Shown here in pieces: positions 31,692-39,292 of a stretch of DNA of 64,000 bases. Below the pieces are notes generated by a model. It was not told the origin of the DNA, searched no databases, and saw nothing but the letters and a program-made list of their open reading frames with translations. Made by a program: the position numbers and the translations under genes. Position 1 is the first letter of the stretch; every line of letters begins with the position of its first letter. The stretch is from CBDBCU01 sp965243185 (GTDB lineage Bacteria > Chloroflexota > Dehalococcoidia > Lucifugimonadales > UBA3495). The stretch spans positions 1,054,001-1,118,000 of the forward strand of contig OZ251531.1 of assembly GCA_965243185.1 (NCBI GenBank), in the 5' to 3' direction.

Positions 31692-31787
31692 ATGTCAGGA
31701 AACGGTGGAAAGCCCGTCCCCAACGGCCCCAGCACCACCGGCAACGAGTCCGGGTCGGGCCGCGGCAATAACCCGCCTAAAAAGTAG
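31692..31787 (+). CDS. 31-residue hydrophilic peptide
   Basis: ATG 31692 follows AGGAGG by 7 nt, an ideal site. The product, 31 residues, is rich in Gly, Asn, Pro, Ser and Lys (MSGNGGKPVPNGPSTT at the start, GNNPPKK at the end), has no Cys and no hydrophobic segment, so it is probably disordered. It has its own operator, leader and terminator, which argues that the unit is functional. Function unknown. Confidence 0.6.
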   Translation: MSGNGGKPVPNGPSTTGNESGSGRGNNPPKK

Positions 31788-31861
31788 GTTTCGGCCTGCT
31801 TGGTGCGTGGTTGGCTCCGGTTGGATAGCCGGTCGGATTTACCAAGGCATCAACTCTCTTG

Positions 31862-31898
31862 GCGGGGGCGGAGTATTCATCCGCCCCCGCTCGGTTTT
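31862..31898 (+). terminator. Terminator of the small-peptide unit
   Basis: GCGGGGGCGGA (31862-31872) pairs perfectly with TCCGCCCCCGC (31880-31890), followed by TCGGTTTT. The 74 nt between the peptide stop and this stem also contain self-complementary stretches (TGCTTGGT with ACCAAGGCA). Confidence 0.8.
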
Positions 31899-31945
31899 GC
31901 AGTATGGGCGTATCCGGTTTTGTTAGGACACCGGGAGACAACTCG

Positions 31946-32635
31946 ATGAAACCGTTATTCATCCACGGCGCCGGCAGTTGCGGGTTGGCATTTCACTACC
32001 AGTTGCAAGGATTTCCCGAAGCGGCGGCGGTGGATTTGCCCGGCCATCCCCACGGTCAGCCCGGCGGCAGCATCGACGCCTATCTGGAGTGGACGCGGGG
32101 GTTTATCGCCGGCCGGGGCGGGCGGGATGTGGTATTGGGCGGCCACTCGATGGGCGGGGCGATTACTTTGCTTTACGCTTTGCGCTACCCGGAGGAACTG
32201 CGCGCCATCATCCTTATCGGTACTGGGGCCCGGCTACGGGTACATCCCGACTACTTGCAACAGTGTCGGGATCCGGGTGAAAACAACGCCGACTGGCTGC
32301 GCCGCCGCGCCGCCGCCTACTATGACGGCGTAGAACCGGAACTCCGCCGGGGGTTAGAGCAACGTTCCGCCGCCATTGGCCCGGCCGTGGAACTGAACGA
32401 CCTGCTGGCTTGCGACCGCTTCGATGTAATGGGGGAAGTGGCGAACATCCGCATCCCGACCCTGGTCATCGTTGGGGCTGAGGATGAAATGACGCCGGTC
32501 AGATACGCAGACTATCTGGCTGACCGCATACCCGGCGCGCAAAAAATCATCATCCCCGGGGCTACCCACTTTGTCCAGTTGCAGCAGCCCCAAGCCGTCA
32601 ACGCCGCCATTGCCGGGTTTCTCCAATCCCTTTAG
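31946..32635 (+). CDS. Alpha/beta hydrolase
   Basis: A 229-residue alpha/beta hydrolase. FIHGAGSCGLAF gives the oxyanion loop, GGHSMGGAITL the nucleophile Ser (about residue 74), VIVGAEDEMTP the acid, and GATHFVQLQQP the catalytic His (about 212). The start at 31946 is preferred because homology begins with MKPLFIHG; the frame extends upstream into the terminator. It is smaller than the hydrolase at 2743 and not closely related. It converges with the flavin reductase 14 bp away. Substrate unknown. Confidence 0.85.
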   Translation: MKPLFIHGAGSCGLAFHYQLQGFPEAAAVDLPGHPHGQPGGSIDAYLEWTRGFIAGRGGRDVVLGGHSMGGAITLLYALRYPEELRAIILIGTGARLRVHPDYLQQCRDPGENNADWLRRRAAAYYDGVEPELRRGLEQRSAAIGPAVELNDLLACDRFDVMGEVANIRIPTLVIVGAEDEMTPVRYADYLADRIPGAQKIIIPGATHFVQLQQPQAVNAAIAGFLQSL

Positions 32636-32649
32636 CTAGCCGCCGCCCC

Positions 32650-33144
32650 TTACTCCCGAATGGCGGCCGTGGGGTGATACCAGCGGCTTTGATAGAACAT
32701 CAAAGGATTGCCGGCGGCGTTGCGGCGCACTTCCTTGACCTCGCCCATATAGACCGTGTGGTCGCCATAGATATGGGATCCCACTACTTCGCAGCCAAAA
32801 AATACCATCGAGTCGCCTAGTACCGGAATGTTGTCGGCGGAAATCTCGTAGCGATATTCCGTCCCCGCTTGGCGGTCCTCCGGGCGTTTGGCGAAATAGA
32901 CGCCCAACTCCTCCTGGTCCTCCCCCAGAATGTTGATGCCGAACTTGCCGGTGTGTTCCACATAGCCGTAGGTATGGGTGCCGTGGGCCACACAAATCAG
33001 CACCGTCGGCGGCTCCAGGCAAACGGAAGTAAAGGAATTGGCGGTCATCGCGTGGGGATTGCCGTCATCGTCCACCGAAGTTACCACCGTAACCCCGGTG
33101 GCAAACAGGGACATCGCCGACCGAAACTCATCTCTGCTCGTCAA
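32650..33144 (-). CDS. Flavin reductase-like FMN-binding protein
   Basis: A 164-residue split-barrel flavin reductase. DEFRSAMSLFATGVTVVTS and NPHAMTANSFTSVCLEPPTVLIC are the FMN-binding N-terminal segments, KFGINILGEDQEELG the central helix, and GDHTVYMGEVKEV the late His-containing strand. It reduces FMN or FAD with NAD(P)H for a partner monooxygenase; no monooxygenase is adjacent. TTG 33144 is the likely start, 8 nt after GGGAAGGG. Confidence 0.85.
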   Translation of the reverse strand: MTSRDEFRSAMSLFATGVTVVTSVDDDGNPHAMTANSFTSVCLEPPTVLICVAHGTHTYGYVEHTGKFGINILGEDQEELGVYFAKRPEDRQAGTEYRYEISADNIPVLGDSMVFFGCEVVGSHIYGDHTVYMGEVKEVRRNAAGNPLMFYQSRWYHPTAAIRE

Positions 33145-33203
33145 AGCGTACACCCTTCCCGGTAAGTTTTGCCCATTATAACCGCTACCGCCCCAATCGG
33201 CTA

Positions 33204-34181
33204 CTATGCCGCCGGCCAATCCACAAAACAACCGCCGATTTCCTCCGGTGGGCACCCAACGGCTCGGACGGCATCCAGTTTCAGGACGGTTCCCGGGGGA
33301 ATCAAGCCGCGGAATAACTGCGGATGGGTCAGCTGCGCCAGGATTTCCAACCCGGTTACTACCCGCGGCCCCGGTATGCTGAAATAAGCGTGGTCGATAA
33401 GATACACTTCCCCGGCTGGCACCGCCGGCAGTTCTTGCCAACCCGGTTGCGCCGCCAGCCAAGCCACTTCCCGCCGCTGCCGTCCCAAATCCGAGGAGCA
33501 AAGGTCGATAAACAGCTTTTCCGGGGCATAGTCCGCCACTTCCCGCCAGTCAATCCGCGCCGCCGGGCAGCCGGCTTGAAACCGGCCCACTGTACCGCCG
33601 GCCCGTTCCAGCAAATCCGGTATCCAATGCCCGCCCACCACCAGCGGGTTGACGCCCTCCAGAGAAAAGACCCGGGGCCGCTCAGCCGCCGGCGGCAACG
33701 CTTGAGCTACCGCATTAACCCGCCCTTGCAGCTCGGCGACCAGTTTCACCGCTCTATTCCCGGCGCCGGCGGCTTGCCCTACTCGGTGGATGGTGTCAAA
33801 AATATCCGGCAAAGTGCGCGGGTTCAGTATCAGAATTTCCGGTTCAACCGGCAGGCCCGCCGCCGCTTGGCTTACCGTCGGCGCGTCCACTTCACAGAAA
33901 TAGCACAGGTCTTGCGTCAGTACCAAATCCGGCGGGTCGGCGGCCAGCAACTTCGTATCCAATAGATACGGGCTTTCCCCAGCCGCCAGAATGCGCCGCA
34001 TCACGGCGTCCACTTCATCACTGGACATAGCATCCACAGCAATGCGGCTGCGGCAGACGATCGGCTTATCCTTAACTTGCGGCGGATAGTCGCACAAATC
34101 GGTTACGCCAACGATGGCAGCATCAAGTCCCAAGGCATAGAGAATTTCGGTGCCGCTGGGTAGCAGGGAGCAAATTTTCAT
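33204..34181 (-). CDS. Cobalamin-binding (BtuF-like) protein without signal peptide
   Basis: A 325-residue protein of the TroA/BtuF helical-backbone periplasmic-binding fold: ICSLLPSGTEILYALGL, VGVTDLCDYPP, the LVLTQDLCYFCEVDAP segment and RVFSLEGVNPLVVGGHWIPDLLERAGG are characteristic of the cobalamin-binding subgroup. No signal peptide or lipobox is present, so it is probably cytoplasmic, as in many genomes where this family is not part of an ABC operon. No transporter genes are nearby. It may scavenge or chaperone corrinoid. Confidence 0.75.
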   Translation of the reverse strand: MKICSLLPSGTEILYALGLDAAIVGVTDLCDYPPQVKDKPIVCRSRIAVDAMSSDEVDAVMRRILAAGESPYLLDTKLLAADPPDLVLTQDLCYFCEVDAPTVSQAAAGLPVEPEILILNPRTLPDIFDTIHRVGQAAGAGNRAVKLVAELQGRVNAVAQALPPAAERPRVFSLEGVNPLVVGGHWIPDLLERAGGTVGRFQAGCPAARIDWREVADYAPEKLFIDLCSSDLGRQRREVAWLAAQPGWQELPAVPAGEVYLIDHAYFSIPGPRVVTGLEILAQLTHPQLFRGLIPPGTVLKLDAVRAVGCPPEEIGGCFVDWPAA

Positions 34182-34368
34182 AATGCCGCCTCCGGGGAAA
34201 AGATGCCTGTCCTTCGTGGAAAATCCGGAACGCCGGGGCTGTTGGCGCTAACTACAAGGTGTTATCCCTTGGGGATTATATCCTGATACCTTGGGCTATT
34301 GCTACCGCAACGCCACCCGACTAAGTTGTTTGGGAGCCAAGTATATAATTCCCTTGCCGAATCATCTC

Positions 34369-34397
34369 TTGACCCAACCCTTTCCGTCCGTTAGTAT
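34369..34397 (+). promoter_or_regulatory. Promoter of the MaoC-like gene pair
   Basis: TTGACC (34369-34374), 17-bp spacer, TAGTAT (34392-34397). Confidence 0.65.
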
Positions 34398-34442
34398 AAG
34401 GGGCAACAATCAGCCAAGGCAAAATCAGCCGGAGGGTAGTAT

Positions 34443-34865
34443 ATGGCCGCTGAGCAGTTGAAACCCTTTAACTACGCCGATATTGAAATCGGCGAGGAGT
34501 TGGGTTCCTACGAGTATGTCCTGACCCAGGAGATGCTGGACAACTTTCGGGCATCGGTAGATGACCCGGACGCTCCCTTTCCGACCCTGGCGGTCAAGCA
34601 CGACGCCACCGCCTTTGCGATGGTCTATGATGACCAGACCGGCGGGGTGAACGCCGGCAACGAAGTGGAGTTTTTCAACCCGCCCCTTCCCGGCAAGAAA
34701 ATCCGGGTCACCGGGCGCATCCACGACAAGTACCTGCGGCGGGACAAGCCCTATATGGTCATCGAAGCCACCGCCGAGGACGAGGACGGCCGCCTGCTCG
34801 AAAAGCTGCGGACTTACCAGATGAAAAAACCTGACGAGGTGGGAAAGAAATGGCATCCCAAGTAA
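34443..34865 (+). CDS. MaoC-like hot-dog domain protein, first subunit
   Basis: A 140-residue hot-dog protein resembling the N-terminal half of MaoC/FAS1-type dehydratases: FNYADIEIGEELGSYEYVLT, then NAGNEVEFFNPPLPGKKIRVTGRI and RRDKPYMVIEATAEDEDGRLL. The catalytic Asp-His pair of (R)-hydratases is not evident. It overlaps the next gene by 16 bp, which encodes a second hot-dog protein, so the two probably assemble as a heterodimer acting on an acyl-CoA or acyl-ACP. Confidence 0.75.
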   Translation: MAAEQLKPFNYADIEIGEELGSYEYVLTQEMLDNFRASVDDPDAPFPTLAVKHDATAFAMVYDDQTGGVNAGNEVEFFNPPLPGKKIRVTGRIHDKYLRRDKPYMVIEATAEDEDGRLLEKLRTYQMKKPDEVGKKWHPK

Positions 34866-35269
34866 TCCCGGATAACGCCCCCATCCCTACGCTGACCAAG
34901 GCCATCACCCAGGACAGCATCAACCAGTTCGAGTCCTGCGGCATCCTGGAACGGCAGAACATCCACAACGACCCGGAACTGGCCGCCCAGCGGCTCGGCA
35001 CCACCTACCCCATCGCCTCCGGGCGAATGTCCATAACCTTCGCCGCCGAAGCCCTGCGGAAGTTTTTCGGCCCGGAAGTCTTTAACCACACCGGCAGCGT
35101 CAACCTCAAGTTTCTGCGCCCGGTCAAGGGCGGCGATACCGTAACCGTCTCCGGCGCGGTCATCGACCAGCAGCCGGTCGAGCAGGGAACGCAGGTAACG
35201 GTGCAGGTGCAGTGCCAGAACCAGAACGGCGACACCACCGCCGTGGGGCAAGGTTCGGCCATCGTGTAG
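34850..35269 (+). CDS. MaoC-like hydratase, second subunit
   Basis: A 139-residue hot-dog protein. IHNDPELAAQRLGTTYPIASGRMSITF contains the conserved Asp-Pro-like hydratase motif with an N-x-D in place of the usual D-x4-H start, then TGSVNLKFLRPVKGGDTVTVSG. Start ATG 34850 lies inside the previous gene with GGTGGGAAAG upstream. Role: enoyl-CoA hydration or a related thioester reaction, together with the partner subunit. Confidence 0.75.
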   Translation: MASQVIPDNAPIPTLTKAITQDSINQFESCGILERQNIHNDPELAAQRLGTTYPIASGRMSITFAAEALRKFFGPEVFNHTGSVNLKFLRPVKGGDTVTVSGAVIDQQPVEQGTQVTVQVQCQNQNGDTTAVGQGSAIV

Positions 35270-35365
35270 TTGTGGGCCGGGGCGGCTTTTCACCAGAGGA
35301 TACGGGCGGCGGGATGCGGCTGGCTATTTAGCGGCGCCGCTATCCCTTTCCCCGGTAACCGGCCA

Positions 35366-35394
35366 TTGCCTCGACCGCCCAATTGCGCTACACT
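35366..35394 (+). promoter_or_regulatory. Promoter of the selenoprotein gene
   Basis: TTGCCT (35366-35371), 17-bp spacer, TACACT (35389-35394), 46 nt upstream of the ATG. Confidence 0.55.
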
Positions 35395-35439
35395 AGCCCC
35401 CGTTGCCATTCCCATATCCAGCAGCAAAAGGAGAGCGTT

Positions 35440-35742
35440 ATGGCCGGAGCAGAGTTCGGCAAGGTGGAAGTGGACATCGTCTATTGCGTCCCTTGAGGCT
35501 ACCACGCAGTCGCCATGTGGCTGGCGGCCGAGTTTCTCAAGGGGGACAACCCCGGCGACATCGCCATCAAACTGACCCCGGCCGGCAGCGGCCGCCTCGA
35601 GGTCTATCTGGACGGCGCTAAAATTTTCGACCGCAAGGACGAGGATGGGGTGTATCCCAACCTGTCCCGGGCCAACGAGTTGAAAATGGAAATCGCCGAG
35701 AAAATCTTTGAGGTGGACGAGGCGGTGGCCGCCGGTCGCTGA
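35440..35742 (+). CDS. SelW/SelT/SelH-family (Rdx) selenoprotein with in-frame UGA
   Basis: A 100-residue thioredoxin-like protein read through TGA at 35494-35496 as selenocysteine (residue 19). The strand VEVDIVYCVP-U-GYHAVAMWLA is the Rdx-family CxxU redox motif (Cys16, Sec19); related proteins often have YCVPCGY. GDIAIKLTPAGSGRLEVYLDG and KIFDRKDEDG match the family core. ATG 35440 follows AAGGAG by 7 nt. The frame is intact on both sides of the TGA, which makes a pseudogene unlikely. The role is probably thiol-disulfide redox. The genome must encode SelA, SelB, SelC and SelD elsewhere. Confidence 0.88.
35507..35523 (+). promoter_or_regulatory. Possible bacterial SECIS hairpin
   Basis: CAGTCGC (35507-35513) pairs with GTGGCTG (35517-35523), two G-U pairs allowed, beginning 10 nt after the UGA. 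Position fits a bacterial SECIS; the small loop (CAT) is not the classical form, so this is tentative. Confidence 0.35.
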
Positions 35743-35841
35743 CGCCCGGCCCGCCCTACTAGTCCCGGCCCAACCGTTCGGTATATCTACCGCCATTCCC
35801 GCCACCGTGGGAATGGCGGCAACATTGAGGGAGATAATATC

Positions 35842-36543
35842 GTGGCTAATCCCGAACATCTGGCGGCCGCCCGGCAGGGCCGGGAAACTCTGGCGCAATG
35901 GGCGGCGGAACATCCCGATACGCCTTTGGATTTGGCGGGGGCTGACTTGTCCGGTCTCAACCTGGCGGGCGCCCGTTTGCGCCGCGCCAATCTGGAAGGG
36001 GCTGACCTGTCCCGCGCCCGGTTGACCCGCGCCAATCTTTCCGCCGCCAACCTGGCCGGGGCTAACCTCGAGGGCGCAGACTTGGGCCGGGCCGGAATGA
36101 CCGGGGCCAATCTGGAGGGGGCCAACCTAACCAATGTCAATATGTTCTGGGCTGACGCCAAGCAGTCCAACGCCCGGGGGCTTATCCTGCGGGCGTCTCA
36201 TCTGATGCGGGCATCCTTTATGTCCGCCGACCTGACCGGCGCCGACCTCAGCCAGACCACGATGATTGAGGCGGATTTGCGGAGCGCCAACCTGACGGCA
36301 GCCCGGTTTCAGGGGGCCAATATGAACGGGGCGGATTTGAGCCGGGCTACTATGGACGGAGCCGACTTTACCCTGGCGATGATTCGGGATTCTCTGTGGA
36401 TTATGGCCGATTTGCGGGGAGCCAACTTTGACAAAGCCAGCCTGCACCGTTCCGACCTGAATATGGCTAAATACGACGAAACTACCAAGTTTCCGCCGCA
36501 CTTCGACCCCAACGACACCGGCTATAAGGATGTGCTGGATTAG
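35842..36543 (+). CDS. Pentapeptide repeat protein
   Basis: A 233-residue protein with about 30 pentapeptide units (A-D/N-L-x-x), for example LAGADLSGLNLAGARL and ANLEGADLSRARL, interrupted around residues 92-120 by a less regular turn. This forms a right-handed quadrilateral beta-helix. A short helical N-terminus (EHLAAARQGRETLAQWAAEH) precedes it. The GTG start follows GGGAG. Some members mimic DNA and protect gyrase; no specific target can be inferred here. Confidence 0.85.
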   Translation: MANPEHLAAARQGRETLAQWAAEHPDTPLDLAGADLSGLNLAGARLRRANLEGADLSRARLTRANLSAANLAGANLEGADLGRAGMTGANLEGANLTNVNMFWADAKQSNARGLILRASHLMRASFMSADLTGADLSQTTMIEADLRSANLTAARFQGANMNGADLSRATMDGADFTLAMIRDSLWIMADLRGANFDKASLHRSDLNMAKYDETTKFPPHFDPNDTGYKDVLD

Positions 36544-36567
36544 CCGGTTTCGCCCGGCGGCCGCGCC

Positions 36568-37143
36568 CTAATTCAGCAGCTTTTCCGGCACCGTGCGGTA
36601 GCCGCCCTTATATTCGCTGAAGTCGGATTGCACCGACAGCTGCGCCTCGTAACTGCCCGGCGGCAGGAAAGACACCGCGAAGTCCATCTGGGTCTGGCCG
36701 GCTTGGGCATTTTTGACCACCGGCCCGTTCCATTCGGGCGCGCCCAAGAGCCGATAGCGGAAATAGACCGGCGTGGTCGCGCCGATGCAGCCCAGCCGCG
36801 CCGTTACTTTCAGGCGCGGGTGCGGGTCGGGAGTTTCCAGTTCCGGCACCGGCACATAACGCCCCATCGCCACATAAGCCGACCGCACTTCCGGCCGGCA
36901 GCCCGCCGGCAGCGGCGTGGGCGTTGCCGGCGGCCCCGCTGTCGGTTCGGGCGTCGGTTCCGGAGTCGGCGGCGGGCCGTTAGGCGCAGCGGCCGGAGCG
37001 GCCGCTGCCGGCTCCCCGTCAACCGGAGACTCCGGTGCCGCCGTAGCCGCCGGGCCGCCACGGCACGCTATGGCGGCCGCCATCAGCAGGCAAAGCCCAA
37101 AGAGCAGGAAGGCGGTTCGAGTCATCAGCAACATCTTTGGCAT
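36568..37143 (-). CDS. Lipoprotein with Pro/Thr-rich linker
   Basis: A 191-residue secreted lipoprotein. The signal peptide (LLFGLCLLMAAAIAC) has its lipobox Cys at about residue 27. A disordered Ala/Pro/Thr/Glu linker (residues 30-80, TPEPTPEPT) leads to a compact domain with two Cys (GCRPEVRSAYVAMGRYV and LKVTARLGCIG) and a beta-rich end (FAVSFLPPGSYEAQLSVQSD). Start codons at 37143, 37134 and 37125 are all possible. The preceding PPOX gene ends 26 bp upstream. Function unknown. Confidence 0.65.
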   Translation of the reverse strand: MPKMLLMTRTAFLLFGLCLLMAAAIACRGGPAATAAPESPVDGEPAAAAPAAAPNGPPPTPEPTPEPTAGPPATPTPLPAGCRPEVRSAYVAMGRYVPVPELETPDPHPRLKVTARLGCIGATTPVYFRYRLLGAPEWNGPVVKNAQAGQTQMDFAVSFLPPGSYEAQLSVQSDFSEYKGGYRTVPEKLLN

Positions 37144-37168
37144 AGCTCCGGGGCCGGAGGGATGAACC

Positions 37169-37765
37169 TTACCGCACCGGCACCGGCCGCTCCGCTTTAT
37201 GGGCGGCAATGGTTTCCGTATCCCAGAAACGGGAAAAGTGCAACGCCCGGGGGCAGTGGCCGTAGGCTTCATCCACTTCCACCAGAATGCCTTGCAGATG
37301 ATAGCCCCGCTCATCCGGCTCGTACAAGGCAACTTCCACTTCCAGCTGCTGCAACTCGGCTTGGTCCACAATGCTGACCCGCCCGTTGACCCGCACCGTG
37401 TCGTTGACGCCGGGGATGAGGAAAATCAGCCCCACATGGGGGTTGGCGTCCATATTCAGGTAGGACTGAAAGAGGCGGTTGCCGGCCACATCCGGCACCA
37501 GCAAATGGCGGTCATCCAGTACCTTGACGAACCCCGGCTGGCCGCCCTTGGGGGACGCGTCGCAGTTGCCGGCGGCGTCGCTGGTCGCCATCACCGCAAA
37601 GGGCGACTGGCGGATAAACTCCTGCACAAAGGGCGTCATCCGATTGATGACCTTGGTAACAGCCCGCCCGTTGGGATCGGGCGCGCCAAAGACGGCGGTA
37701 AAGCGGTTATCGTCGGTAATGGGATAAGGGGCTTGGGCCGGGTTGGCCTGGATGGTAGTAGTCAT
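37169..37765 (-). CDS. Pyridoxamine 5'-phosphate oxidase-like FMN-binding protein
   Basis: A 198-residue split-barrel protein of the PPOX class, closest in pattern to the MSMEG_1061-type subgroup: FIRQSPFAVMATSDAAGNCDASPKGG, then FVKVLDDRHLLVPDVAGNRLFQSYLN and HVGLIFLIPGVNDTVRVNGR. The C-terminal VEVDEAYGHCPRALHFSRFWD is typical. It likely binds FMN or F420 and reduces or oxidises a small molecule. Monocistronic or co-transcribed with the lipoprotein. Confidence 0.8.
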   Translation of the reverse strand: MTTTIQANPAQAPYPITDDNRFTAVFGAPDPNGRAVTKVINRMTPFVQEFIRQSPFAVMATSDAAGNCDASPKGGQPGFVKVLDDRHLLVPDVAGNRLFQSYLNMDANPHVGLIFLIPGVNDTVRVNGRVSIVDQAELQQLEVEVALYEPDERGYHLQGILVEVDEAYGHCPRALHFSRFWDTETIAAHKAERPVPVR

Positions 37766-37812
37766 AAGCCGGCTCCTTTTGGTTTGGGGATTTTCTGCGG
37801 TTGGGGGATAGT

Positions 37813-38979
37813 TTAACTGCTGGGGGGCAATTCCCGCAACTCCCCCAACACCCGCTCCAACCGCTCCGCCAGCAAGTCAATGTTGGCGGCGGCGTCTTGG
37901 TGGGAAACCCACCACGCTGCTATAGGTTTGCTGAAAATCTTGTTTGAGAACGGGTCATTCTCAAATTGAGCAGCCCACCTTTCAAGGATTTCAACTACTT
38001 GGGACGGTTGCTTATCCTTGTCCCAACTAGTCATCCCAAAGGTAAAATCCTGCGTACTTAGCCAGCCGCCGCGTCCTGCCACTGGATAAATCCAAGCAAC
38101 AGTGAGCGGCCTGGGCCATGCCGGACAGTTGCCCCGCAGGCTGACACTGGATTCGCCAAAGACAACGGAACCCCCGCCCTTTTCGGTTAGATCCATAAGC
38201 CGCTCAGCGGCCTGCCGAACTGCGGCGTTGGGCATCTGAGCAAAGAAGTCATCCCGCGTCATCCGGGAACGCCTGCGGGGGGAATCTGGTGATGGGGAAA
38301 CCCCGGCCTCCGCCGTCCGCCCAATCACCCGCGGCACCAGCGTCCGACCGGTAGCTCCCCGGAACTGCTTGATTTCCACCGCCAGCACCCGGATATTGGG
38401 CATCTGTTCGTTCAGGAACTCCACTACCCGGGTCAGCGAATCGGGGATAGCATCGGCAACAAAGAGCAAGCGCAAATTGGCCGCCCGCAAGTTGGTTTCC
38501 ACCTGCTGCCAGAACGCCTCGACATCCAACTCCTCCTCCGGTTGCAGTAGTTCCGAAAGAACCTCATCGGGATTCAGCCCATCATCCCGGGCGCGCTCCT
38601 CGAAAACCCGGCGGATTCTTTCCACATTCCAAGTGCGGCGGGCGTGGGCGGCGTACTCCAGCATCTGGCCGACGACCGCCCGGCGAATGTCCGGGTTGCC
38701 AGCCAGTTTCGTCTCCACCAAAGTTGGGATGGCATCCTGGTCGATAAGCAGATGGTCCAAAGCCCAGCGATTGCTGCCGCCCTCAATATCCGGGATGCCC
38801 TGTTCCCGGTCGATAAGAATCCAGCGGCGGGGAACACCGGGAGTTATCTGTTCCCCGGACAGCAAATCCAGATGTTTTGCCACCAGTTCTTGCAGGGTGT
38901 CCTCCAGGTCAAACTCCGCTTCCTGCATCGGCTCCAACTGGCCCAATTCGTTCAGGTGGTAAATGTGCTGCTGGGTCAA
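37813..38979 (-). CDS. PD-(D/E)XK nuclease-like protein with C-terminal domain shared with the RelB fusion
   Basis: A 388-residue two-domain protein. Residues about 1-180 are nuclease-like: WALDHLLIDQDAIPTLVETKL gives the D...E-x-K core, followed by RRAVVGQMLEYAAHA and LLFVADAIPDSL. A linker (about 230-250) leads to a roughly 140-residue domain (FFAQMPNAAVRQAAERL, GNCPAWPRPLTVAWIYP, GWLSTQDFTFG, AWWVSHQDAAANID). The same domain forms most of the protein at 39276-39857. No methyltransferase is nearby. The start at 38979 is 44 bp downstream of the RelE stop. Confidence 0.7.
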   Translation of the reverse strand: MTQQHIYHLNELGQLEPMQEAEFDLEDTLQELVAKHLDLLSGEQITPGVPRRWILIDREQGIPDIEGGSNRWALDHLLIDQDAIPTLVETKLAGNPDIRRAVVGQMLEYAAHARRTWNVERIRRVFEERARDDGLNPDEVLSELLQPEEELDVEAFWQQVETNLRAANLRLLFVADAIPDSLTRVVEFLNEQMPNIRVLAVEIKQFRGATGRTLVPRVIGRTAEAGVSPSPDSPRRRSRMTRDDFFAQMPNAAVRQAAERLMDLTEKGGGSVVFGESSVSLRGNCPAWPRPLTVAWIYPVAGRGGWLSTQDFTFGMTSWDKDKQPSQVVEILERWAAQFENDPFSNKIFSKPIAAWWVSHQDAAANIDLLAERLERVLGELRELPPSS

Positions 38980-39022
38980 AGGGGTTTGGCCTCCTGAATT
39001 GGGTTCGGAGTTGGCGCAACTG

Positions 39023-39292
39023 CTAACGGTACACTTGGGAGCGATGACCTACCTTTACAACTACAACCACCAGGATTTCGTCCTGAATATCGCAGATAAC
39101 GCGATAGTGGCCTACTTGATAACGCCACAGACCGCGAAATCGGCGGCCGGTAAGCGGCTCCACCCTAACCCGAGGGTTTTCCGGCGCCGTAACGGCCGCA
39201 TTCACGTAATCAATGATACGCTGGGCAACCTGCCGGTCGAGCCGGTCGAGCTGCGCTCGGGCCGCCGTGGAGTATTCAACCGTCCAAGCCAA
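39023..39292 (-). CDS. relE: RelE/ParE-type toxin
   Basis: An 89-residue RelE-superfamily toxin: WTVEYSTAARAQLDRLDRQVAQRIIDYV at the N-terminus, LTGRRFRGLWRYQVGHYRVICDIQ in the middle and VVVVKVGHRSQVYR at the C-terminus carry the conserved basic residues and terminal Tyr of mRNA interferases. Its start lies 17 bp inside the upstream antitoxin-fusion gene, so translation is coupled. Confidence 0.9.
   Translation of the reverse strand: MAWTVEYSTAARAQLDRLDRQVAQRIIDYVNAAVTAPENPRVRVEPLTGRRFRGLWRYQVGHYRVICDIQDEILVVVVVKVGHRSQVYR

Noticed and set aside
34241..34350. Possible riboswitch upstream of the MaoC-like pair
   Set aside because: The transcript predicted from the promoter at 34369 starts downstream of this region, and no conserved aptamer pattern was recognised.
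35494..35496. TGA in the Rdx-family gene as a nonsense mutation
   Set aside because: It lies exactly at the redox residue of the CxxU motif, and the frame is intact on both sides with good start signals, so selenocysteine is the better explanation.
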